From Bacillota bacterium (lineage in GTDB: Bacteria > Bacillota > Clostridia > Tissierellales > Sedimentibacteraceae): 64,000 nucleotides of DNA. Below the pieces are notes generated by a model. That model was not told the DNA's origin. It searched no databases and saw nothing but the letters and a program-made list of their open reading frames with translations. Below are positions 35,014 through 41,776 of the stretch, piece after piece; position 1 is the stretch's first letter; each line of letters begins with the position of its first letter. Location of the stretch: contig JAEWJT010000016.1 of NCBI GenBank assembly GCA_023386345.1, positions 124,001 to 188,000 on the forward strand, in the 5' to 3' direction. A program made the translations under genes and the position numbers.

Positions 35014-35049
35014 AACACGTTAAATTAATAGAGTTTAGTCGATATTAAG

Positions 35050-35120
35050 AAGCTTAAATTTACTACTCCCGATTAAAAAATCTTAAAGATTTTTAGTGGG
35101 GAGTAGTGTTGTGTAAGCTT
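35050..35120 (+). repeat. large stem-loop between dnaK and dnaJ
   Basis: Three coaxial segments pair: AAGCTTA (35050-35056) with TAAGCTT (35114-35120), ACTACTCCC (35062-35070) with GGGAGTAGT (35099-35107), and AAAAATCT with AGATTTTT (35076-35094). There is no T-run after it. It may stabilise the dnaK mRNA end, mark a processing site, or attenuate dnaJ expression. Confidence 0.65.
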
Positions 35121-35142
35121 ATCAATATGTGGAGGTGAGGAT

Positions 35143-36288
35143 ATGGCAAAAAGAGATTATTATGAGGTATTGGGTATTAGTAAAGACGCAGACGAAAAAG
35201 CTATTAAATCAGCTTTTAGAAAACTTGCAAAGCAGTATCACCCAGATTTGAACCCAGACAATAAAGAGTCAGAAGCAAAATTTAAAGAAGTAAATGAAGC
35301 TTATGAAGTGCTAAGTGATGCTGATAAAAAGGCTAAATATGACAAATTCGGTCATGCTGCCTTTGATCCTAATCAAGGCTTCGGCGGCGGAGGATTCTCA
35401 GGAGGCTTTGGCGGTTTTGGAGGCTTTGAGGATATATTCGGAGATATATTTGGAGATGCCTTTGGAGGAAGAAGCTCCCAACGTTCTGGACCAAGAGCTG
35501 GCTCTGATTTAAAGATAAGACTTGATATAAGCTTTGAAGAAGCAGCATTTGGAACAAAAAAAGAAATTAAGATAAGTCGTATAGAAAAATGCAAAACCTG
35601 TGATGGAAGCGGGGCTAAAAAGGGAACTAATAAGAAAACCTGCAGTACCTGTGGTGGCTCAGGTACGGTAAAAACTGTTCAGCGTACACCATTCGGACAA
35701 TTTGCAAGTACACAGACTTGCAGTACCTGTAGAGGAACTGGTGAAATAATTGAAGAACCATGTACAACATGCGGTGGATCTGGAAAAGAAAAGAAATCGA
35801 GAAATATTACAATCAATATCCCGGCAGGAGTGGACACAAATTCCGTTATACCACTAAGAGGTGAAGGAAATCATGGTGATGTAGGAGCTCCATCAGGAGA
35901 CTTGTATGTTTATATAAATGTAAAAGAGCATGAAATTTTTGAAAGAGATGGTATGGATGTTTGGTGTGAAATACCTATATCATTTACAAAAGCTGCACTT
36001 GGTGGAGATATAGAAGTACCGACTCTCGAAGGCAAGGTAAAATATAGCGTTCCAAGTGGAACTCAAACGGGAACTGTATTTAGACTTAAAAACAGAGGTA
36101 TCAAAAATGTAAGAGGCTCAAATAAAGGCGATCAATACGTAAAAGTTAAAATTTCAGTACCTAAAAAATTAACAGATAAGCAAAAGGATTTACTGGAAAA
36201 ACTACAGACAGAATTTGGCGAAGTAACAGATAATGAAAAAAAAGAAAAAGGCTTTTTTGACAAAATTGGAGATTATTTTAAAGAATAG
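35143..36288 (+). CDS. dnaJ: co-chaperone DnaJ (Hsp40)
   Basis: Delivers clients to DnaK and stimulates its ATPase. The 381 residues form a type I DnaJ: J-domain with the HPD motif (KQYHPDLN), a Gly/Phe-rich region (about 75-110), the zinc domain with four CxxCxGxG motifs (CKTCDGSG, CSTCGGSG, CSTCRGTG, CTTCGGSG), and C-terminal beta domains. GGAGGTGAG precedes the ATG. It is the last gene of the heat-shock operon; a strong terminator overlaps the stop codon. Confidence 0.96.
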   Translation: MAKRDYYEVLGISKDADEKAIKSAFRKLAKQYHPDLNPDNKESEAKFKEVNEAYEVLSDADKKAKYDKFGHAAFDPNQGFGGGGFSGGFGGFGGFEDIFGDIFGDAFGGRSSQRSGPRAGSDLKIRLDISFEEAAFGTKKEIKISRIEKCKTCDGSGAKKGTNKKTCSTCGGSGTVKTVQRTPFGQFASTQTCSTCRGTGEIIEEPCTTCGGSGKEKKSRNITINIPAGVDTNSVIPLRGEGNHGDVGAPSGDLYVYINVKEHEIFERDGMDVWCEIPISFTKAALGGDIEVPTLEGKVKYSVPSGTQTGTVFRLKNRGIKNVRGSNKGDQYVKVKISVPKKLTDKQKDLLEKLQTEFGEVTDNEKKEKGFFDKIGDYFKE

Positions 36289-36321
36289 TGTGAAAAAAAT
36301 TTAATTTTTCACACTATTTCT
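36284..36321 (+). terminator. terminator of the heat-shock operon
   Basis: AATAGTGTGAAAAA (36284-36297) pairs with TTTTTCACACTATT (36305-36318), 14 bp, loop of 7 nt; the dnaJ stop codon lies within the 5' arm. Confidence 0.82.
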
Positions 36322-36396
36322 CGTGTTTTGGACATTAACACTCTACATAAAATATAGATTTTAAGCAAAAATAGATAAATAGCCAAGTGCTAAATA

Positions 36397-36425
36397 TTGA
36401 CACAGGACAATCTTAATGATAGAAT
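36397..36425 (+). promoter_or_regulatory. sigma-A promoter of kal
   Basis: TTGACA (36397-36402), 17 nt, TAGAAT (36420-36425), about 53 nt before the start codon. Confidence 0.72.
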
Positions 36426-36477
36426 AATGCCTATGTGTTAATTAAATATTATTATAAAATACTTTGGAGGAAAAATA

Positions 36478-36864
36478 ATGAAATCATTAATCAGACTTAG
36501 AATGAGCGCACACGATGCTCATTATGGAGGAAATCTTGTTGACGGAGCAAGAATGTTACAATTATTCGGAGATGTAGCGACAGAGCTTTTAATTATCAAT
36601 GACGGAGACGAAGGACTGTTTTGTGCTTATGATAGCGTTGAATTTTTAGCACCTGTATATGCAGGAGACTATATAGAGGCAGTCGGAGAGATAACTTCTG
36701 TTGGAAATAGCTCAAGAAAAATGAAATTTGAAGCAAGAAAGGTTATCGTTCCAAGAACTGATATAAATGAATCAGCTTGCGATGTTTTGGCAGAGCCAAT
36801 AGTTGTATGCCGTGCTTCTGGAACTTGCGTTGTTCCAAAGGATAAACAAAGAAAAAATAAATAA
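36478..36864 (+). CDS. kal: 3-aminobutyryl-CoA ammonia-lyase-like hotdog protein
   Basis: A 128-residue single hotdog domain (MSAHDAHYGGNLVDGARMLQL, then FGDVATELLIINDGDEGLF, VEFLAPVYAGDYIEAVGEI). It closely matches what I know of Kal, which removes ammonia from L-3-aminobutyryl-CoA to give crotonyl-CoA in anaerobic lysine fermentation. In known fermenters kal sits with kamA, kamDE, kdd and kce; here its genomic neighbours are dnaJ and secD, and a kce-like gene is 14 kb away. TTGGAGGAAAA gives a strong start. An alternative is a generic acyl-CoA thioesterase of the same fold, but the sequence pattern favours Kal. Confidence 0.72.
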   Translation: MKSLIRLRMSAHDAHYGGNLVDGARMLQLFGDVATELLIINDGDEGLFCAYDSVEFLAPVYAGDYIEAVGEITSVGNSSRKMKFEARKVIVPRTDINESACDVLAEPIVVCRASGTCVVPKDKQRKNK

Positions 36865-36957
36865 AAAACCTATAAAAATTTAATCTATGAGGTTCTTATT
36901 GAGTGTAGATATAAAATGTCTTGCAAAGAGAGACTTCATTAAGGAGTGTGAAGATTT

Positions 36958-38238
36958 TTGAACATGAGAAAATCTGTTTTTGCAATTATTATGTTGTTAA
37001 TTTTTGCAATAACATATGTAGCAGTTTTCGGCATACATATTGGAGATCGTGAGACAGGATTCAATATAAAAGGTGCTAGTGAAATAAGATTTGGAATTGA
37101 TATACGAGGCGGAGTAGAAGCAGTATATGAGGCAAAAGACCTAAATAGAAAGCCTACTGACAAGGAACTTGAAAATGCCAAAATTATAATGGAAACAAGA
37201 CTTGACGCAAAAAACATTTTGGACAGAGAAGTTGCAATTGATAAAATTAACGGACAGATATTAATAAGATTCCCTTGGAAAACTGGTGAATCAGAATTTA
37301 ATCCTCAAAAGGCTATAGCTGAGCTAGGAGAAACTGCAAGGCTTACATTTAGAGATCCAGATGGAAATATTTTAGTAGAAGGTAAAAATGTTAAAGAGAG
37401 TAAAGTACAATATTACGAAAAAGATAATAGTCCAATAGTTACACTGGTTTTTGATGCAGAAGGAGCTAAACTTTTTGCTGCTGCAACAGAAAAATTTAAG
37501 GGACAAAAAATATCAATTTACATGGATGAGACTTTGATATCAGCACCTATAGTAAATGATGCTATAACCTCTGGTGAGGCTATAATAACAAACATTAAAA
37601 GTGCCGAAGAAGCTGTAGACCTATCTGGAAAAATCAATGCCGGCTCATTACCATTTTCATTGATTTCTAAAAATCATAGTACTATAAGCCCTACAGTTGG
37701 TGAAGGTGCTTTGGATGTTATGGTAAAAGCAGGGCTTATTGCTTTTGCAATAATATGTATATTTATGATTGCATATTATAGATTGATGGGTTTTGTTGCA
37801 TGTTTTGGTTTATTATTACAATTAGCCATACAGCTTTTATCTCTTTCGATACCACAAATAACACTGACATTACCTGGTATAGCTGGTATGATTTTATCAC
37901 TCGGTATGGGTGTTGATGCCAATGTTATAATTTCTGAAAGAGTAAAAGAAGAGATGAAATTAGGCAAATCTTTAGGTGCTGCAATAGATACAGGATATCA
38001 CAGAGCATTTTCAGCTGTATTTGACGGAAATATTACAAGTATGATAGTAGCTGTTGTTTTAATGGTACTTGGTAGCGGAGCGATGAAATCCTTTGGATAT
38101 ACATTACTTATAGGTACTGCTTTAAACTTCCTATGTGGAGTTACTGTATCTAAACACATGATGAAATCATTTAGTTTCATAAAATTCTTTAGAAATAACA
38201 TTTTCTATGGAATTAAGAAGGGCGGTGCAACTTTATGA
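36958..38238 (+). CDS. secD: protein translocase subunit SecD
   Basis: Part of the SecDF complex that uses the proton or sodium gradient to pull exported proteins through SecYEG. It has 426 residues: one N-terminal helix, an extracytoplasmic P1-like region (FGIDIRGGVEAVYEA; FDAEGAKLFAAATEKFKGQ) and a cluster of five helices at the C-terminus with GMILSLGMGVDANVIISERVKEE, the conserved D-A-N motif. TTG 36958 lies about 8 nt after AAGGAGTG; the in-frame ATG 36964 is spaced 14 nt, so the TTG is preferred. It overlaps secF by 4 nt. Confidence 0.92.
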   Translation: MNMRKSVFAIIMLLIFAITYVAVFGIHIGDRETGFNIKGASEIRFGIDIRGGVEAVYEAKDLNRKPTDKELENAKIIMETRLDAKNILDREVAIDKINGQILIRFPWKTGESEFNPQKAIAELGETARLTFRDPDGNILVEGKNVKESKVQYYEKDNSPIVTLVFDAEGAKLFAAATEKFKGQKISIYMDETLISAPIVNDAITSGEAIITNIKSAEEAVDLSGKINAGSLPFSLISKNHSTISPTVGEGALDVMVKAGLIAFAIICIFMIAYYRLMGFVACFGLLLQLAIQLLSLSIPQITLTLPGIAGMILSLGMGVDANVIISERVKEEMKLGKSLGAAIDTGYHRAFSAVFDGNITSMIVAVVLMVLGSGAMKSFGYTLLIGTALNFLCGVTVSKHMMKSFSFIKFFRNNIFYGIKKGGATL

Positions 38239-39146
38239 TAAGATTTTATAAAAATAGAAACATTTATTTTGCGATATCAGCACTTATAATGCTTATTGGA
38301 ATAATATGTATATTTATAAATGGAGTTAGATTTTCAATACAATTTAGTGGCGGAGCTATATTAAAATACAGTTATGAAGGTGAAATAAACATAGATGATG
38401 TTGCTAAATTATCTTCAGATACATTAAATAGAATAACAGATGCTCAACAAACGGAAGATATAGCTACTAGAAGTAAAAAGGTAGTTCTAAATCTTTCAGG
38501 AAACTCAGGATTATCAGCACAGGAGCAAGAAGTTCTTAATCAAGCACTTTTAGAAAAATTTCCTGAAAATAATCTTAAATTAGCTGAATCTAATATAGTT
38601 GAGCCATTTATTGGAAAAACATTCCTAGTAAATAGTGCAATTGCTATTTTGATTTCAGCAGTTATGATAGTAATTTATGTTGGGATACAATTTAAGAAAA
38701 TATCTGGAATATCAGCAGGTATAGCTGCTCTTATAGCATTGTTCCACGATATCTTAATTTCATTTTTTATATTTGTAATTTTCAGAATACCTTTGAACGA
38801 TTCATTTGTAGCGGTAGTTCTTACAATAATAGGATTCTCAGTAAATGATACTATAGTTATATATGATAGAATAAGGGAAAATAAAACATTATTCCCTAAA
38901 ATGGATGTTGAAGAGTTAGTTGACCGCAGTATTACTCAATCAATGTCAAGAAGTATCAATACAACAGTTGCTACAGTTATTGCTACTCTTGTGTTATATA
39001 TATTTGCACAAGTTTACGACATAGAATCAATAAAACAATTTGCACTTCCTATGACATTTGGACTGATATCAGGATCTTATTCAACAATCTGTATAGCAGG
39101 ACCTATATGGGTTATGTGGCAAAAAAGCAAGAAAAAAACCGCATAG
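38235..39146 (+). CDS. secF: protein translocase subunit SecF
   Basis: Partner of SecD; 303 residues with one N-terminal helix, a periplasmic-side loop (FSIQFSGGAILKYSYEG) and five C-terminal helices containing LTIIGFSVNDTIVIYDRIREN, the hallmark with N-D-T-I-V-I-Y-D-R. It starts at ATG inside the last codons of secD (ATGA overlap), so the two are coupled. No yajC is adjacent in the window. Confidence 0.94.
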   Translation: MIRFYKNRNIYFAISALIMLIGIICIFINGVRFSIQFSGGAILKYSYEGEINIDDVAKLSSDTLNRITDAQQTEDIATRSKKVVLNLSGNSGLSAQEQEVLNQALLEKFPENNLKLAESNIVEPFIGKTFLVNSAIAILISAVMIVIYVGIQFKKISGISAGIAALIALFHDILISFFIFVIFRIPLNDSFVAVVLTIIGFSVNDTIVIYDRIRENKTLFPKMDVEELVDRSITQSMSRSINTTVATVIATLVLYIFAQVYDIESIKQFALPMTFGLISGSYSTICIAGPIWVMWQKSKKKTA

Positions 39147-39208
39147 AATATAAAACAAGAAAACATGAGACATAATTAAGATTTAAAGAAAAGATAAATA
39201 GAGAGGAT

Positions 39209-39253
39209 ATGCACCGAACCAATGCACAAATATTTCATAATTTTTTTGCGTAA
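39209..39253 (+). CDS. possible leader peptide upstream of thioesterase gene
   Basis: ATG preceded by GAGAGGA opens a 14-codon frame, MHRTNAQIFHNFFA, ending in TAA 20 nt before the thioesterase ATG. Its first codons match the leader ORF before hrcA. The ribosome-site spacing is short. It overlaps the 5' arm of a 10-bp hairpin (39218-39227 with 39257-39266), so translation could control the fold. Evidence is suggestive only. Confidence 0.3.
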   Translation: MHRTNAQIFHNFFA

Positions 39254-39272
39254 TAGGTGCATTGGTATATTA
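39211..39272 (+). promoter_or_regulatory. structured leader of thioesterase gene (shared motif)
   Basis: GCACC-GAACC-AATGCACAAA (39211-39230) and TTTTTTTGCGTAATAGGTGC (39241-39260) correspond block for block to the nagA leader. ACCAATGCAC pairs with GTGCATTGGT over 10 bp. The 3' arm ends 7-8 nt before the coding start, and no separate ribosome site is visible, so the fold probably governs initiation. Confidence 0.42.
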
Positions 39273-39692
39273 ATGAAAGAATTTTTAATATCAAGATTAG
39301 TAAAGTCAGAGGACTTAAATCATCACGGAACATTATTTGCTGGTAGAACAGCAGAATGGTTTGTAGAAGCAGCCTTTATAACAGCTGCAACAAAAGTAGG
39401 AAATCCTGAAAATTTAGTATGTATCAACATTCATGGACTTCAGTTTAAGTCACCAGTTACAAAAGGCGATATTGTAACATTTAAAAGCAGAATAGTAAGA
39501 CTTGGAACAACAAGTATAACAGTTCGTACATCAGTTTATTCTGAAACAGGTCAAATAACTCCGGTAAATGGATTTTTGACTTTCATACATGTTGATAAAG
39601 ATGGCAAAAAAACACCTCATGGCTTAGTTCTTGATGAAACAAATGATGAACAAGAATTAAAATACAGAGAAGAAGCAAATAAGCTATTTTAA
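39273..39692 (+). CDS. acyl-CoA thioesterase, hotdog fold
   Basis: Hydrolyses acyl-CoA to free acid and CoA. The 139 residues form one hotdog domain with LNHHGTLFAGRTAEWFVEAAF (the HHGTLFxG motif typical of the YciA/BFIT branch), NIHGLQFKSPVTKGDIVTF and GFLTFIHVDKDGK. ATG 39273 lacks a clear ribosome site; an in-frame ATG at 39222 would add 17 residues but lies within the leader hairpin. Expression may depend on the leader. A strong terminator follows. The natural acyl chain is unknown. Confidence 0.85.
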   Translation: MKEFLISRLVKSEDLNHHGTLFAGRTAEWFVEAAFITAATKVGNPENLVCINIHGLQFKSPVTKGDIVTFKSRIVRLGTTSITVRTSVYSETGQITPVNGFLTFIHVDKDGKKTPHGLVLDETNDEQELKYREEANKLF

Positions 39693-39698
39693 AAAAAT

Positions 39699-39725
39699 AA
39701 GTGGGCAAAGCCCACTTTATTTTTT
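39699..39725. terminator. bidirectional terminator between convergent genes
   Basis: AAGTGGGC (39699-39706), 3-nt loop, GCCCACTT (39710-39717), with A-run before and T-run after, so it serves the thioesterase gene and the minus-strand flavin reductase gene. Confidence 0.88.
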
Positions 39726-40226
39726 TATAACTTTTGTTATTTCTCCTATATAAAGAGTATGAAAATCTTTATTAGGATAATTTTTGTTTATAATCTCTTT
39801 ATCTATAAAATTATCTTCTTTAAATTCAGATTTAAATAGCTTTTTACAAAACAATACAAGCTTTGCTTCTTCAAAATAAGGTATGTTATCCTCGCAAATT
39901 GCTGTTAGTCCTGATTTGGTTATTTTATCTTCATCTCTTCCTGATACTGTTCCCAAATATGCTAATTTATCTTTAATTTCTCCATTGAAAAAGCTAAGTG
40001 AGAAGCAATCAGAAAAATCAACAAATTCCTTTGTATATCTCTGTGGTCGTACTACGATATATGCTACATTTTTATTCCACATAACTCCAAGACCACCCCA
40101 TGATGCTGTCATTGTATTGACTTTATCATCTTTTTTAGCAGTTATTAGCATATATTCGTTACCAATCAGTGTAAATGTGTTTTTTTCGATATCATTTGGT
40201 GCTATTTCGATAAAATTTTTATTCAT
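39717..40226 (-). CDS. flavin reductase-like FMN-binding protein
   Basis: A 169-residue split-barrel flavoprotein (MLITAKKDDKVNTMTASWGGLGVMWNKNVAYIVVRP-type block that holds FMN; then YTKEFVDFSDCFSLSFF). Relatives are flavoredoxins and NADPH:FMN reductases of anaerobes. The electron partner is not evident. It could transfer electrons between ferredoxin and small acceptors. AGGAGGATTT precedes the start. It is downstream of the ABM and glutaminase genes on the same strand, separated by an inverted repeat (40262-40270 with 40298-40306). Confidence 0.82.
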   Translation of the reverse strand: MNKNFIEIAPNDIEKNTFTLIGNEYMLITAKKDDKVNTMTASWGGLGVMWNKNVAYIVVRPQRYTKEFVDFSDCFSLSFFNGEIKDKLAYLGTVSGRDEDKITKSGLTAICEDNIPYFEEAKLVLFCKKLFKSEFKEDNFIDKEIINKNYPNKDFHTLYIGEITKVIKK

Positions 40227-40315
40227 AAATCCTCCTTAAATTTTCAAAGTTTTAATATTAACTCATTTAAAATTTGTATCTAGCTTTTTACAATATATTA
40301 AATGAGCCAATATCA

Positions 40316-40597
40316 TTACATTCTCTGTAAAATATTTATTTCGGAGCTAAGTCTAATATTACTAATTTGAGGAACTATTCTAGTAAAATGTTCAGAATTT
40401 TTGTGAGCTTCAAAATATTTTTCATTTTCCCATTCTTCAACAATTACAAACATACTTTTATTATTTATATCATGAAATAGCTCATATGATATGCAGCCAT
40501 CTTCTAGCAATGTTTCTTCAACAAGCTCCTTGTATAATTTTGTTGCTTTTTCAAGCTCATTATCCTTTATAAAACTTTTCGCTATTATTTTAAGCAT
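40316..40597 (-). CDS. antibiotic biosynthesis monooxygenase-domain (ABM) protein
   Basis: A 93-residue ferredoxin-like alpha-beta dimer: MLKIIAKSFI, LYKELVEETLLEDGCISYELF, MFVIVEEWENEKYFEAHKNSEHF. The pattern matches YgiN/LsrG-like quinol monooxygenases or isomerases, many of which are cofactor-free. The exact substrate is unknown; in an anaerobe an isomerase or detoxifying role is more plausible than an oxygenase. It lies 15 nt downstream of the glutaminase gene with GGAGGTC before the start and is probably cotranscribed with it. Confidence 0.82.
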   Translation of the reverse strand: MLKIIAKSFIKDNELEKATKLYKELVEETLLEDGCISYELFHDINNKSMFVIVEEWENEKYFEAHKNSEHFTRIVPQISNIRLSSEINILQRM

Positions 40598-40612
40598 ATT
40601 GACCTCCGTATT

Positions 40613-41530
40613 TTAAAATATATTTAAGTCCAATTTCTCTGAAAGCTGTTGCAAAACTTGAATTCCAGCTACTGAATTTCCTTTTGCATCAAGGGCAGGT
40701 CCATAAACACCTATACCCATTTTTCTTGGCACTGCTGCAAGTATCCCGCCACCAACTCCTGATTTTGCAGGAATACCAATGTGCATCGCAAATTCTCCAG
40801 AAGCATCATATAAACCGCATGTAACCATAATAGTCTTTGTTATCCGACATATTTCCTTGGAAATAATTCTTTTTTCGCTCCATGGAAGAACGCCATCATT
40901 CGCCAAAACTGCTCCTATTTTTGCTATATCTCTACAAGTAACCTCCATTGAGCAATGAGAAAAGTAAACATCAAGAATTTCATCAACATTACCTTCCATA
41001 GAATTATAGCTTTTCATAAAATAAGCTAAGGCTCTGTTTCTATCACCAGTTTCCTTTTCTGATAAGTATGTGCTTTTATTTATGCTTATATTCTCATTAT
41101 CAGTTAATATTTTTGTAAAGTTAAGAATTCTTTCAATCTTCTCCTGCGCACTATTTCCCTTTATTAAGGATGAAATCAATATAGCACCAGCGTTTATCAT
41201 AGGATTATATGGCTTATGTAGACTTTTGACTTCTAAACTAGCTATAGAGTTAAAACTATCACCCGTTGGCTCTGCTCCAACATAAGAAAACACCTTTTGT
41301 TCACCATTATCCATTATAGCGAGCATAAGGGTTATAACTTTAGATATACTTTGCAATGTGAATTTCTTGTCAAAATCTCCCGCGCAGTATTCATTACCAT
41401 TAACATCGATAGCGCAAATACCAAGGTCATGAGGATTTGCTTTAGACAACTCAGGTATATAAGATGCAACATTTCCCAAAGAGGTATATTTTCTGCTATC
41501 TTCTATTATATTCGAAAAAATTGTATCCAT
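40613..41530 (-). CDS. glsA: glutaminase A
   Basis: Hydrolyses glutamine to glutamate and ammonia; a serine-dependent enzyme of the beta-lactamase-like fold. The 305 residues carry Ser61-x-x-Lys64 (LQSISKV), MINAGAI, a conserved Asn/Tyr region (YLSEKETGDRNRALAYFM) and GIPAKSGVGGGI. The length is typical. Translation starts at ATG after CAGGAGAAATT. It heads a minus-strand operon with the ABM gene and fits the amino-acid-fermenting theme alongside hutH and the lysine genes. Confidence 0.93.
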   Translation of the reverse strand: MDTIFSNIIEDSRKYTSLGNVASYIPELSKANPHDLGICAIDVNGNEYCAGDFDKKFTLQSISKVITLMLAIMDNGEQKVFSYVGAEPTGDSFNSIASLEVKSLHKPYNPMINAGAILISSLIKGNSAQEKIERILNFTKILTDNENISINKSTYLSEKETGDRNRALAYFMKSYNSMEGNVDEILDVYFSHCSMEVTCRDIAKIGAVLANDGVLPWSEKRIISKEICRITKTIMVTCGLYDASGEFAMHIGIPAKSGVGGGILAAVPRKMGIGVYGPALDAKGNSVAGIQVLQQLSEKLDLNIF

Positions 41531-41570
41531 GAAATTTCTCCTGTTTTATGATTTAATATTTTATAGTAAG

Positions 41571-41599
41571 AGTATAGCAAAATTTGTCACATTTTGCAA
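41571..41599 (-). promoter_or_regulatory. promoter of glsA with small inverted repeat
   Basis: On the minus strand TTGCAA (41599-41594), 17 nt, TATACT (41576-41571) with a TG one base upstream of the -10. GCAAAA/TTTTGC (41577-41582 and 41592-41597) lies in the spacer and may be an operator. Confidence 0.6.
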
Positions 41600-41684
41600 A
41601 CAAATAATGACATTAAATAATTATTTATCAATGAATATATCTTTATTGATAAATAAATTAAGAATTTACATGAAGTAAAAATCA

Positions 41685-41713
41685 TTGTATGGCATATCCA
41701 TATATGGTACAAT
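41685..41713 (+). promoter_or_regulatory. promoter of surface-protein gene with palindromic spacer
   Basis: TTGTAT (41685-41690), 17 nt, TACAAT (41708-41713). The spacer contains the perfect palindrome CCATATATGG (41698-41707), a candidate repressor site. Confidence 0.6.
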
Positions 41714-41776
41714 AATCTATAGTATAAAATTTTTACATTTTAAAATTTTCAAAATAAAATTAGGAGTGTTTAACAA

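Noticed and set aside
39222..39272. Thioesterase start at ATG 39222
   Set aside because: It lies in the hairpin arm and adds 17 residues without family similarity; kept as an alternative only because ATG 39273 lacks a clear ribosome site.
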